Assembly: GCA_038255255.1 (NCBI GenBank)
Contig: JBBSLL010000022.1
Coordinates: 1 to 52,439 of the forward strand
Reading direction: 5' to 3'
DNA: 52,439 nt
Origin: JBBQNY01 sp038255255
Lineage (GTDB): Bacteria; Pseudomonadota; Gammaproteobacteria; Xanthomonadales; Ahniellaceae
Of this stretch, positions 26,374 through 34,958 are shown piece by piece (position 1 is the first letter of the stretch; the number at the start of each line of letters is the position of its first letter). A model generated the notes under the pieces. That model saw nothing but the letters and a program-made list of their open reading frames with translations, was not told the DNA's origin and did not search any database. The position numbers and the translations under genes are program-made.

Positions 26374-28829
26374 GGCGTTGCCATCGCGGCTTGCCCGGGC
26401 TTGCGACCGAAGCCCGTGGTCGACTTGAGGCTCGACACCAGTGCGCTCCAACGCCGTTCGAGGAGCGATTGGGAGTGGGCCTCGATCACGCTCACGTTGC
26501 CGCGCGTGAGTTCCCGCGCCAGCTGGTCGAGCGTGTGTTCCTCCGTACGGGCTCCACGTTGATTGACGAACAGGCAGTTGCCGCTGAGCGTCGAGTACCA
26601 CGCCAGCTTGCGTCGCACGGTCTGGCCCTGCTGGTTGATCTTGAACTCGAACCAGGTTCCGAACGGAAGCGTCAGCAGGTTGTGCCTTGCCTTCTTCTCT
26701 TCCTCGGTCAGCGGCGCGATATGCACTGGGGGAGCGACTGTCGCGGGACTACTCGCGGCCGCCGCCGCCGGGACACCAGCACTTGATGCCACAGAATCGA
26801 CTCCGAGGCGCGAACGCGCCTTGAGCCGGATCGTGAGCTCCGTGAGCGAGGTCGACTCCCTGTCCTCAGGCGGCGCGTCCTTGAAGAGGCGCGACGTGAG
26901 GGCTCCGGTGTCGCGATCGTGGTACCCGATCTGCTTGAGACCGCTCTCGACCTCTTCGCGCAAGGCCTGCGTTTCTGGCGTTGCCGGTAGTTCCTGCGCG
27001 CCCGCCTGGTCAACGACCTCGATCAGGCGGTCAACGACGCTGAGCCGGCGCCGGTAGATTTCGCTCGATTCCGTATGTCGCAGGATCGTCAGAGCGAGCA
27101 CATCTGCCCACGCTTGTTCGAGGAGCGTGCGCAACAGCGCGGGCGGGCTGTAGCTGGACACCCGCTCGTCGATCGCAAGCGTCGCGGCGGCGCGTGCCGA
27201 GTCGAGCTTCTCGCGTCCCTTGGCGGCTTCGACGTGACGGCGCTCGGCCACCTCGGACTTGCGCGCGAGCGTGCCGATCTGCTTCGACAGGTCGCCGGTG
27301 AGGTCCTCGAATACGCGCAGGTCACCCTCGAATTCGGCGCTCGCCCGGTCGACTACGGATTGCATGCGCTCCGCCAGGTTGCGGTCGTTGCTCTCCTCAT
27401 CGAGCCAGTAATGGCTGGCTTCGACGACGCTGTTGAGCAATTGACGTGCCGGATGTTCCGGGCGGGTGAAGAAACGCTTGTCGCGTAATGCGATGCGCAG
27501 CATCGGAACCTGCAGGCGAGTGAGCAGCTGCACCATCGCGCCGTCTGGCCGCTGGTCGCGGGCCAGCTGCTCGAACATGAGGCCAAGCAGATCGAGGGCG
27601 TCGCTGTCTTCACCGCTCAATTGCGGTGTCGACCCCTGCGGGCTGAACTGGCGCAGGTAGTTCATGAGGTCCTGGCGCAGGTGATTGAGCGTGCGCGGTA
27701 CCACCCGGCCGTCGATCACGATCGGTGCAACGGGCTTGGCCTGGAGCTCGCGCAACACCACCTCGAGGTCCTGTGCGGACGCGGGCGCCGCCTCGGGACT
27801 TGTCTGGTCACTCCGCGCGGCGACAGGTCGACGCCAGGCCAGCAGGTTGCGCAGGTTGTCGAACGAATCCGTCGACGTCGAGGGCGAACTCGAGTCGTAC
27901 GGAGACGCATGCGGAACTCCGGGCCAACCCGTCAGCGGATTGCGGAAGGCCGGCGGCAGGTCGCCGCCGGCGGCATATGGCGGCTCCGCAGCTGCATGCG
28001 TGGGGCCAGGCTCGGCGGACGCTTTGCTACCTGCAGCCTGATCGGGGGCGCCGGAAGCCGGCTCCGCAGGCGGCGCGGCGCTGCTCCCCGCACTGTCGTC
28101 CGCGCGTCTGATGCGCGGCAGCTGGAACGCGACGTGGGGCAGGATGCGATGCTGGATCAGCACCTCGTTGAACAACACGTAGAGGGGCTCGGCGTTGGAA
28201 AAGAAGATGCGGTCGCAGAGCCGGTAGAGCTGCAGCCGGTATTCCTGGTCGAGATCGAGGCACGCGATCGCGGTGCGCAGACACTCGCACAGGCGATGCG
28301 GGCCCAGCGGGAGTTCGTCGGGATCGAACGCGTGGCGTCCGGCCATGACGGCGAACCGCTGGCCGAGCAGATACAACAGCTGCGAGTAACGCAGTTCCGC
28401 GCGCGTCGCGATCTCCTGCAGGCTGAGCATCTCCTCGAAGACTGCCTGGTCGAGCAGCGAGAGCTCGCCCGGGAGTTGCGCGCGGGACGTCGCGCGCATG
28501 AAGACTGGCGTGGCGGAGGGCCTGTCGATGCTGGCAAGGGCGTGTTCGAGGCGCAGCAGGAACCGCGGCGCAACATCGGCACGCGCACGACGCACGTCGC
28601 GCATGGCGTCGAGGTGGCGCTGCTGGACTTCGTTCGATCGCGCCTGGTCGGCAAGCCGGAAAAGGTACTGCTCGAACTCGGTCAGGGCAGTCAGCAGATA
28701 CCGCTCGAAGGTGCTGCTGGCGACGGCGAACAATGCCTCGAGCGCCGCGCGCGGGCGCGGCGCGAGCCCGTTGTTGCGCAGGCTGATTGCGCTGTCTGAC
28801 TCCGCAATCGGTGGACCGAAATCGGACAC
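26370..28829 (-). CDS. DUF1631 family protein
   Basis: An 819-residue cytoplasmic protein of the DUF1631 family, common in gamma- and betaproteobacteria and of unknown function. It is largely helical with a Pro/Ala-rich linker at about 240-345. The conserved helical core is around 365-640 (LNHLRQDLMNYLRQFSP, FFTRPEHPARQLLNSVVEASHYW). The C-terminal 110 residues (FGTWFEFKI, RRKLAWYSTLSGNCLFVNQRG) look like a PilZ-like barrel with altered motifs. ATG 28829 is the start. It is translationally coupled to a true PilZ gene, which points to c-di-GMP signalling, though that role is inferred. Confidence 0.9.
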   Translation of the reverse strand: MSDFGPPIAESDSAISLRNNGLAPRPRAALEALFAVASSTFERYLLTALTEFEQYLFRLADQARSNEVQQRHLDAMRDVRRARADVAPRFLLRLEHALASIDRPSATPVFMRATSRAQLPGELSLLDQAVFEEMLSLQEIATRAELRYSQLLYLLGQRFAVMAGRHAFDPDELPLGPHRLCECLRTAIACLDLDQEYRLQLYRLCDRIFFSNAEPLYVLFNEVLIQHRILPHVAFQLPRIRRADDSAGSSAAPPAEPASGAPDQAAGSKASAEPGPTHAAAEPPYAAGGDLPPAFRNPLTGWPGVPHASPYDSSSPSTSTDSFDNLRNLLAWRRPVAARSDQTSPEAAPASAQDLEVVLRELQAKPVAPIVIDGRVVPRTLNHLRQDLMNYLRQFSPQGSTPQLSGEDSDALDLLGLMFEQLARDQRPDGAMVQLLTRLQVPMLRIALRDKRFFTRPEHPARQLLNSVVEASHYWLDEESNDRNLAERMQSVVDRASAEFEGDLRVFEDLTGDLSKQIGTLARKSEVAERRHVEAAKGREKLDSARAAATLAIDERVSSYSPPALLRTLLEQAWADVLALTILRHTESSEIYRRRLSVVDRLIEVVDQAGAQELPATPETQALREEVESGLKQIGYHDRDTGALTSRLFKDAPPEDRESTSLTELTIRLKARSRLGVDSVASSAGVPAAAAASSPATVAPPVHIAPLTEEEKKARHNLLTLPFGTWFEFKINQQGQTVRRKLAWYSTLSGNCLFVNQRGARTEEHTLDQLARELTRGNVSVIEAHSQSLLERRWSALVSSLKSTTGFGRKPGQAAMATP

Positions 28830-28909
28830 TCACCACTCCCCGAACGGTCGACAATCGCCGATTGTAGGCTGCGCACTTCGCGATGCACCAGCGCCCGCGT
28901 GGCGCCGTT

Positions 28910-30712
28910 CTACGGAGAGTAGGCCAGCGTGGCGAGCCAGGTGCGCCCGGGCTGGCCGAACCCCGAGGCCAGCTGGTAGTCGCGATCCGCCAGATTGTCG
29001 CCGCGCAGCTGCAAGCGCCAGCGAGCGTTCAATGGCCAGTCGACCGTTGCATGCACGAGCGCGTAGCCGCCGAGCGTTCCGAACGGATCGCGTCGTTCGC
29101 CGGCTGCCTCGCCCGAGATGGCCACGTCCACGCCATTGTTGAAGCGATAGCCGATTTCGGCCGCCGCCTTCCGCTGCGGACGACGGGGCAACTGCAGACC
29201 GGTGGCCGCGTCGCGGGGATCCTGCCACGTCGCAGTGAAGCGGGTGCGCCACGCCGGCCCGCGCCAGTCGTGGGCGAACTCGACGCCCTCGATCCTGGCT
29301 TCACGGATGTTGACCGCGGAGAAGCCCGGACCGGCGAAGGCGACGAGCCCGTCAATGCGAGTGCGCCAGACATCGAATCGCAGGCTGTGGCCCGGCGCTG
29401 CGGCGAACACGACGCCCGCCTCGAGAGAACGCGAAGACTCCGGATCCAGGTCCGGATTGCCCGCGAACTCACCGCCGAAGCCAGGGAAGTACAGCTCGGT
29501 GAAGTTGGGCGCGCGGAAGCCCTCTCCCCACGATGCGTAAAGTCGCGTGCGACTGCCGATGCGCCAGCCCCAGGCCAGCTGCACCGTGGTGTGACCACCG
29601 AACTGGCTGTTGTCGTCGTGGCGTAGCGCTGCTTCGAGGCGCTGTGCATCAAAATCACTCGCCCACGTTGCGAACAGCGCGGCGTTGCGCCGTGAGCGCT
29701 CGTACGCGGCTTCGCCGGCAAATGTGTCGACGGACTCGCCGCGTTCGCGCTGCCACTGGGCACCGAGCACGAACTCGCCCAACACCGATCGGTCCGTCGA
29801 CGCCTGCCAGTCGAGGCTGGTGCGACGCGATGCGAAGCGCGAGAAGAACGCGGGCGTATCGAGCCTGTCGCCCGCATAGCCCAGTGCCGCGTCGTAGCGC
29901 CAGTGAGCGCCGAGCGGGCCACCCAGCGACGCGCCACCCGACAGGGTGCGGACCGCGCTTTCGCCCTGGTCGAATTCCACGTCGCTGTCGGTGGCGAGCA
30001 CCGCCCCACGCAGATTGTGCTGGCCGAGTGCAACCCTGCCGCGCATCGACACATGCCGGTTGCGGTAGCCATCCTCATCGGGATCGAAGCCGAAGGAACC
30101 CGGGAGCTGCGCAGAGATGCCATCAATATCGATGATGCCGGCGGTGGCTGCGAAGTCCGCATCCGCCGAGCCCGAACCATAGGCCGCATGCGCTTCGGCA
30201 TGCCCGAGGGAGCCCCCGCGCAACGCCGCGCTCGCGCCATCGGCGCGCCGGCTGAAAATCTGGATCACGCCGCCGATCGCGTCGGAGCCCCACCAGGCGG
30301 CGCGCGGCCCCCGCACGATTTCGATGCGGTCGATCTGCGCGAGGGGCAGGTGCGCGAAGTCGAAACTTCCAAGGTTGCTCGAAGCGACGCGTACGCCGTC
30401 GATCAGCACCAGCACATGGTTGGAGTTGGTGCCCCGGACGAAAACGGACGTGGCCTGGCCGGGTCCTCCATTGCGCGCGAGATCGATGCCGGCCTGGCGT
30501 CGCAGCAGTTCGAGCAGGTCGCGCGCCTGGCTTGCCTCGATTTCGGCGCGGTCGATCACGGTCGCGTGCGCAAGAGTGTCGTCGGCGGTTTGCGCGCGGC
30601 GGGCGGCCGTCACGGTCACTGTCGGTTGCGTGGGGACGCGCGTTTCCTGCGCGTGCAGTTGTGTGGCAAAGATCGCGGCGATGACCGCGAGTATCGGGCA
30701 GGGCTTGTGCAT
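28910..30712 (-). CDS. btuB: TonB-dependent vitamin B12 transporter
   Basis: A 600-residue outer-membrane receptor close in length to E. coli BtuB (614). The signal peptide ends ...FATQLHAQ, then comes a TonB-box-like PTVTVTAARRAQTADD, a plug with EIEASQARDLLELLRRQAGI, VFVRGTNSNHVLVLIDGVRVASS, IVRGPRAAWWGSDAIGGVIQI, and a 22-strand barrel with the LYASWGEGFRAPNFTELYFPG motif. It ends AYSP rather than a Phe or Trp, slightly unusual. The cobalamin riboswitch directly upstream identifies the ligand as a corrinoid. The periplasmic BtuF and ABC BtuCD partners are not in the window. Confidence 0.95.
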   Translation of the reverse strand: MHKPCPILAVIAAIFATQLHAQETRVPTQPTVTVTAARRAQTADDTLAHATVIDRAEIEASQARDLLELLRRQAGIDLARNGGPGQATSVFVRGTNSNHVLVLIDGVRVASSNLGSFDFAHLPLAQIDRIEIVRGPRAAWWGSDAIGGVIQIFSRRADGASAALRGGSLGHAEAHAAYGSGSADADFAATAGIIDIDGISAQLPGSFGFDPDEDGYRNRHVSMRGRVALGQHNLRGAVLATDSDVEFDQGESAVRTLSGGASLGGPLGAHWRYDAALGYAGDRLDTPAFFSRFASRRTSLDWQASTDRSVLGEFVLGAQWQRERGESVDTFAGEAAYERSRRNAALFATWASDFDAQRLEAALRHDDNSQFGGHTTVQLAWGWRIGSRTRLYASWGEGFRAPNFTELYFPGFGGEFAGNPDLDPESSRSLEAGVVFAAAPGHSLRFDVWRTRIDGLVAFAGPGFSAVNIREARIEGVEFAHDWRGPAWRTRFTATWQDPRDAATGLQLPRRPQRKAAAEIGYRFNNGVDVAISGEAAGERRDPFGTLGGYALVHATVDWPLNARWRLQLRGDNLADRDYQLASGFGQPGRTWLATLAYSP

Positions 30713-30847
30713 GATGGTCTCCGTTGACGCTCACCCGCGAGGCACGGTGCGCAACGGAAGAGCGAGCGATCATCGGCGTGGACAACGCGGCCGAAGACCG
30801 CGTTGCCCGCCGCAACGCATCCGGCGATCGGCCGCGGGACGGCCGAT

Positions 30848-31083
30848 CGATGCCAGGCCGGTCTCCGGGCTCATCGGCAACGCAAGTCGTGCTGCAAGAC
30901 CTTGCGTCGATCGCTTCGCCTTCCCGCGCATTCGCGCAGTGGCTGTCGGTGCGTGTTGAGGAAATGGAGCCTCCGCGCGCGCACCTTGAAGCGATTTGAC
31001 CGATTTACCGTTGCGGGGGCAGCGCCGGTATTGCACCGGCTTCCCGTTTCACCCGCGCGCGAAAGACGCGCGGACACCTGACG
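30848..31083 (-). promoter_or_regulatory. Cobalamin riboswitch
   Basis: All parts of the AdoCbl-type aptamer can be read on the reverse strand: GGGAAGCCGGTGCAATACC and GCTGCCCCCGCAACGGTAA in the first half, ACAGCCACTGCGCG (the B12 box AGCCACTG) and GCGGGAAGGC, then GATGAGCCCGGAGACCGGCC and GGCATCG closing the fold. It ends about 135 bases before btuB. That gap includes a GC-rich hairpin (CAACGCGG/CCGCGTTG, 30783-30805) with no U-tract, so control may act on translation. Cobalamin binding should repress btuB. Confidence 0.95.
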
Positions 31084-31089
31084 CGACGA

Positions 31090-31118
31090 ATTGTAGGGAT
31101 TCATTTCGATGGCGGCAA
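31090..31118 (-). promoter_or_regulatory. Promoter for the riboswitch-btuB transcript
   Basis: Reverse strand -35 TTGCCG (31113-31118), 17-base spacer, -10 TACAAT (31090-31095). Transcription would begin just before the 5' end of the aptamer. Confidence 0.72.
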
Positions 31119-31209
31119 CGCCGGGTTCAACGAGGTCTTGCAGGAGCGCCGCAAGGCGAGAAAGGCAATTTCTCGCGAAGGTCATCGCACCGCGCGGCGC
31201 TCCTGCCGG

Positions 31210-31395
31210 CTATTCGTTCTCGCTGCGCGTGCGCACGCTCATGTCGCCGTCGGCGTCGATCGTCACGCGCATGACGATGGGCCTGCAGCACACCGCGCAG
31301 TCTTCGATGAGCTCCGTATCGCCGGCCGATGCATCGAAAGCGGTTTCGAAACTCTCGCCGCAGTACGGGCAATCGATCCGCAACCAGTCGATCAT
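31210..31395 (-). CDS. CPXCG-motif cysteine-rich protein
   Basis: A 61-residue zinc-ribbon-like protein. It has two cysteine pairs, CPYCG near the start and CAVCC in the middle, plus an acidic C-terminal half. These proteins are small and widespread in Xanthomonadales and Pseudomonas and have no defined role; metal or iron-sulfur binding is likely from the pattern. The start overlaps the hemW stop by 4 bases, so it is the last gene of the rph-rdgB-hemW operon. Confidence 0.88.
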   Translation of the reverse strand: MIDWLRIDCPYCGESFETAFDASAGDTELIEDCAVCCRPIVMRVTIDADGDMSVRTRSENE

Positions 31396-32663
31396 GCGAC
31401 GGACTCCCGAACGGACTCCGCAATGGTTGCCGGAATGCGGCGATCCGCAACCGGCGTGGCGACCAGGAACAACTCCAGCACGTCATTGAGGAAATTGCGC
31501 CCATGCAGCGTGGGGCTGACCGTGGTTGCGCTCACGTCGAGCCAACCCCGCGCACGGCCGTCGTGCAGCGCCCGCGCGATGGCCTCCCGCGGGAGGCCGG
31601 TGCGGGCTTCGAAGTCCGCCAGCGCGAATCCCCGGTGCAGGCGCAACGCATTGAGCGCGTAATCGAACGGAATTTCGCCCGCCGCCAGCCACTGCCTGCC
31701 GCCGATGCGACCCGGCGCGCCGCGATGCGCGAGATACGAGCGCGGCTGCTTGACCTTCCAGCGGCGCTCGATTCCCGCGCCGGCGTGCGTACGCTTGGCA
31801 TGCGCGCCCGCGCCAATGCCGAGGTAATCGCCGTACTGCCAGTAGTTGAGGTTGTGGCGGCACTCGCGACCTGCGCGTGCATAAGCGGACACTTCGTAGT
31901 GCGCAAAGCGGGCGTTCGCCAGCCGCGCCTGGCAGGCTTCCTGCATTCCCCAGGCGAGGTCGTGATCCGGCAATGCCGGGGGGCGCGCGGCGAACACGGT
32001 GTTGGGCTCGATGGTCAGCTGGTAGTGCGAGAGATGCGTGGGGCCGAGCGCGAGCGCCTGGTCGATATCGTCGAGGGCGCTCCGCTCCGTCTGCCCCGGC
32101 AACGCGAACATGAGATCGAGGTTGAAATTGTCGAAGCCTGCGGCGCGCGCCGCAGCCGCTGCATGGACGGCTTGCGCCGCATCGTGGATGCGGCCGAGGC
32201 GATGCAGCGCTGTATCGTCGAAGGACTGGACCCCGAGGCTCAAGCGATTGACGCCGGCGGCCCGGTAGCTCTCGAACCGGTCGTGTTCGACAGTGCCGGG
32301 ATTCGCTTCGAGCGTAATCTCGCAATCCGGCGCAAACGCGAGGCGTTGCCGCACGCCATCGAGGATGCGCGCGATCGCAGTGCCCGGCATCAGGCTGGGC
32401 GTGCCGCCTCCGAAGAAGACGCTGCAGACGTCGCGCGTTTCCGGCGCATCGGCGAGGTCGGCATCGAGGTCCGCCAGCAGCGCGTCGACGTAAGCGTCGA
32501 CGGGCAGCGCTTCGGGCGCCGCATGTGAGTTGAAATCGCAGTAGGGACACTTGCGCACGCACCACGGGATGTGGATGTAGATGGCAAGCGGAGGAAGCAC
32601 GTCCGGGGCGGGATGCGGTGCCTGTGTGCGCACATCAGTCGCGGCGCCCGTCACTGCACTCAC
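31392..32663 (-). CDS. hemW: Heme chaperone HemW (radical SAM)
   Basis: A 423-residue radical SAM protein. The [4Fe-4S] cluster ligands are C35, C39 and C42 (CVRKCPYCDF), followed by FFGGGTPSLM, ITLEANPGT, GVNRLSLGVQSF and the HemW C-terminal domain with the YWQYGDYLGIGAGAHAK motif. The first 25 residues before LAIYIHIPWC are poorly conserved. HemW carries heme to acceptor proteins and is not the oxygen-independent coproporphyrinogen oxidase HemN it resembles; the latter's extra Cys pattern is absent. The gene order rph-rdgB-hemW is typical of gammaproteobacteria. Confidence 0.95.
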   Translation of the reverse strand: MSAVTGAATDVRTQAPHPAPDVLPPLAIYIHIPWCVRKCPYCDFNSHAAPEALPVDAYVDALLADLDADLADAPETRDVCSVFFGGGTPSLMPGTAIARILDGVRQRLAFAPDCEITLEANPGTVEHDRFESYRAAGVNRLSLGVQSFDDTALHRLGRIHDAAQAVHAAAAARAAGFDNFNLDLMFALPGQTERSALDDIDQALALGPTHLSHYQLTIEPNTVFAARPPALPDHDLAWGMQEACQARLANARFAHYEVSAYARAGRECRHNLNYWQYGDYLGIGAGAHAKRTHAGAGIERRWKVKQPRSYLAHRGAPGRIGGRQWLAAGEIPFDYALNALRLHRGFALADFEARTGLPREAIARALHDGRARGWLDVSATTVSPTLHGRNFLNDVLELFLVATPVADRRIPATIAESVRESVA

Positions 32664-33286
32664 TGGATGGGCTCGCGTTCAATCCACGTCGGAGCGCGCG
32701 CGCGGAGAATTTCCAGGGCCTGGCCACGATGCCCGACGCGCAGCTTCGTCGCGGCGTCGAGCTCCGCCGCGCTGGCATTGAGTCGAGGATCGAAAAACAG
32801 GGGGTCGTAGCCGAATCCTCCCGAGCCGCGCGGCTCATGCAGGATCATGCCCGACCAGCTGCCTTCGCAGATCAGTGGCTGCGGGTCGTCCGGTCCGCGC
32901 AGGAGCACCAGCACGCAGTAGAAGGTGGCCGAGCGATCGGGCGTCGCCACGTCGCGCAGCGCTTCCAGCAGGCGCGCGTTGTTGGCGTCCGCATTGCCAT
33001 GCATGCCCGCATAGCGTGCCGAATGCAGGCCCGGCGCGCCGCCCAGCGCGTCGACCAGGAGCCCGGAATCATCGGCCAGCGCAGGCAAGCCAGTCGAGCG
33101 CGCCGCGTGCCTGGCCTTGAGCAGCGCGTTCTCGACAAACGTCGAAGCCGTTTCCTCGATGTCGCCGACGCCGAGAGCCTGCTGTGCGATGCATTCGATG
33201 GCCGCCGGTCTCAGCGCCTCAGCTATTTCCTGGAACTTGCCGGCGTTGCCGGTCGCGATGACCAGCGAACGTCCCTCAAGGCGCAT
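32660..33286 (-). CDS. rdgB: Non-canonical purine NTP pyrophosphatase
   Basis: A 208-residue ITP/XTP pyrophosphatase that cleanses deaminated purine nucleotides. Family signatures: VIATGNAGKFQEI at the N-terminus, FVENALLKARHAA, LPALADDSGLLVDAL, HSARYAGM and SGGFGYDPLFF. It overlaps rph by 11 bases and hemW by 4 bases, in a tight operon. Length fits the family (E. coli 197). Confidence 0.97.
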   Translation of the reverse strand: MRLEGRSLVIATGNAGKFQEIAEALRPAAIECIAQQALGVGDIEETASTFVENALLKARHAARSTGLPALADDSGLLVDALGGAPGLHSARYAGMHGNADANNARLLEALRDVATPDRSATFYCVLVLLRGPDDPQPLICEGSWSGMILHEPRGSGGFGYDPLFFDPRLNASAAELDAATKLRVGHRGQALEILRARAPTWIEREPIQ

Positions 33287-34007
33287 GCAGCACGGCGCGT
33301 TGCAGCAGGATCAACTCGAGCACTCCCTGCGTGGCGAGGTCGAGGAGATTGTCGAGGTCCTGGCGGCGGAAGGCATGTCCTTCAGCGGTGCCCTGCAGTT
33401 CGATGAAGGCGCCGCCATCGTTCATGACGACGTTCATGTCGGTGTCGCAGTCGCTGTCCTCGGCGTAGTCCAGGTCGAGAACAGGCTGGCCTTGCCACAA
33501 CCCCACCGAAATCGCCGCCACCGCGCCGTGGATCGGATCCTTGCGGATCGTCTTGCGCTTGATGAGCAGGCGGCACGCATCCACCAGCGCAACATAGGCG
33601 CCGGTGATGGCGGCGCAGCGCGTGCCGCCATCGGCCTGCAGCACATCGCAATCGAGCGTGATGGTGCGCTCGCCCAAAGCTGCGCGATCGACCACTGCGC
33701 GCAGACTGCGTCCGATCAGTCGCTGGATCTCGAGCGTGCGGCCGCCCTGCTTGCCCCGCGCAGCCTCGCGATCGCTGCGCGTGTGCGTTGCGCGCGGCAG
33801 CATGCCGTACTCCGCGGTCACCCAGCCCTCGCCCTTGCCGCGCATGAAAGGCGGGACCCTGTCCTCCACTGTCGCGGTGCACAGCACCTGGGTGTCGCCG
33901 AAGCAGACCAGGACCGATCCCTCCGCGTGGCGCGTGTAATGGCGCTGCAGGGTGACGGAGCGCATTTGCTGGCCGGTGCGGCCGCTGGGTCGGAGCTTTT
34001 CTGTCAT
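33276..34007 (-). CDS. rph: Ribonuclease PH
   Basis: A 243-residue phosphorolytic 3'-exonuclease that trims tRNA 3' ends. Signatures: MRPSGRTGQQMRSVTLQ-type start (RPSGRTGQQMRSV), VLCTATVEDRVPPFMRGKGEGWVTAEYGMLPRATHTRSDREAA, RTLEIQRLIGRSLRAVVD, and DCDVLQADGGTRCAAITGA with the catalytic phosphate-binding residues. The divergent yicC gene starts 87 bases away, as in E. coli. Confidence 0.98.
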   Translation of the reverse strand: MTEKLRPSGRTGQQMRSVTLQRHYTRHAEGSVLVCFGDTQVLCTATVEDRVPPFMRGKGEGWVTAEYGMLPRATHTRSDREAARGKQGGRTLEIQRLIGRSLRAVVDRAALGERTITLDCDVLQADGGTRCAAITGAYVALVDACRLLIKRKTIRKDPIHGAVAAISVGLWQGQPVLDLDYAEDSDCDTDMNVVMNDGGAFIELQGTAEGHAFRRQDLDNLLDLATQGVLELILLQRAVLHAP

Positions 34008-34094
34008 GGATGCGCCGCGCGGGCACGGGCGGCTTGGGAAATCGGGCCGCGCAGCTTACCATCGCGATCCGCAGGCACCGGTCGGACGTGACCA

Positions 34095-34958
34095 ATGCTC
34101 CACAGCATGACCGCTTTCGCCAGCTCCGAATCGGCGACGCCGCTTGGCACCTTGAGTTGCGAGCTGCGCTCGGTGAATCACCGCTACCTCGAGTTGCAGA
34201 TGCGCCTGCCCGACGAGTTGCGCTCGCTGGAGTCGACCATCCGCGAGCGCGTCGCCGCCCGCGTCGCGCGCGGCAAGGTCGATTTGTCGATTCGGCTGCG
34301 CGCCGGCAGCGCGGGTCCGCCCACGCTCGATATCGACGAGGCGTTGCTCAGTCGCGTGCTGGAACGTGCCGGCGCCATCGCGGCGCGCGTGGAGCATGCG
34401 CGCATCGATCCCCTGGCGCTGCTCGCCTGGCCCGGTGTTGTACGTGAGCCCGAACGCGATGCGGGCGTCCTCAACGCCGCGGCCCTGGCGCTGGTGGCGC
34501 AGGCACTGGATGAGTTTTCAGCGGCACGCGGCCGGGAAGGCGAACGTCTGCAGGGATTCATGGTGGAGCGGCTGGACGCGATCGCGGCGCTGATTGCGCA
34601 GTTGCGCGAATGGCTCCCGGACATTCGCGCGGCGCTGCGCGTGAAACTCGAAACGCGCCTCGCCGACCTCAAGCTTCCGCTGGATCCTGGTCGCGTGGAG
34701 CAGGAACTGGTGCTGGGCCTGTCGAAACTGGACGTCGACGAGGAACTCGATCGGCTGACTTCGCATGTGGCGGAAGCACGCGCCACGCTGGCGCGCGGCG
34801 AGGCGGCCGGTCGTCGACTCGATTTCCTCCTGCAGGAATTCAACCGCGAGGCGAACACCCTGGGCTCGAAGTCGGTCGACGCGCGCACGTCGCAGGCGAG
34901 CGTCGAGCTCAAAGTGCTGATCGAGCAGGTCCGCGAGCAGGTGCAGAACATCGAATGA
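34095..34958 (+). CDS. yicC: YicC family endoribonuclease
   Basis: A 287-residue protein of the YicC family, identified as an endoribonuclease in E. coli. Conserved blocks: MLHSMTAFAS at the start, ELRSVNHRYLELQMRLP, DEELDRLTSHVAEA and GRRLDFLLQEFNREANTLGSKS, ending near LIEQVREQVQNIE. ATG 34095 opens at the family start. The stop overlaps the gmk ATG (ATGA), coupling it to guanylate kinase, an order common in proteobacteria. Confidence 0.95.
   Translation: MLHSMTAFASSESATPLGTLSCELRSVNHRYLELQMRLPDELRSLESTIRERVAARVARGKVDLSIRLRAGSAGPPTLDIDEALLSRVLERAGAIAARVEHARIDPLALLAWPGVVREPERDAGVLNAAALALVAQALDEFSAARGREGERLQGFMVERLDAIAALIAQLREWLPDIRAALRVKLETRLADLKLPLDPGRVEQELVLGLSKLDVDEELDRLTSHVAEARATLARGEAAGRRLDFLLQEFNREANTLGSKSVDARTSQASVELKVLIEQVREQVQNIE

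Noticed and set aside
24724..26562. 612-codon forward frame over pepQ and PilZ
   Set aside because: Shadow of the reverse-strand genes; no family motifs.
30783..30805. Intrinsic terminator of the cobalamin riboswitch
   Set aside because: The stem is good but there is no U-tract, so I only mention it as part of the expression platform.
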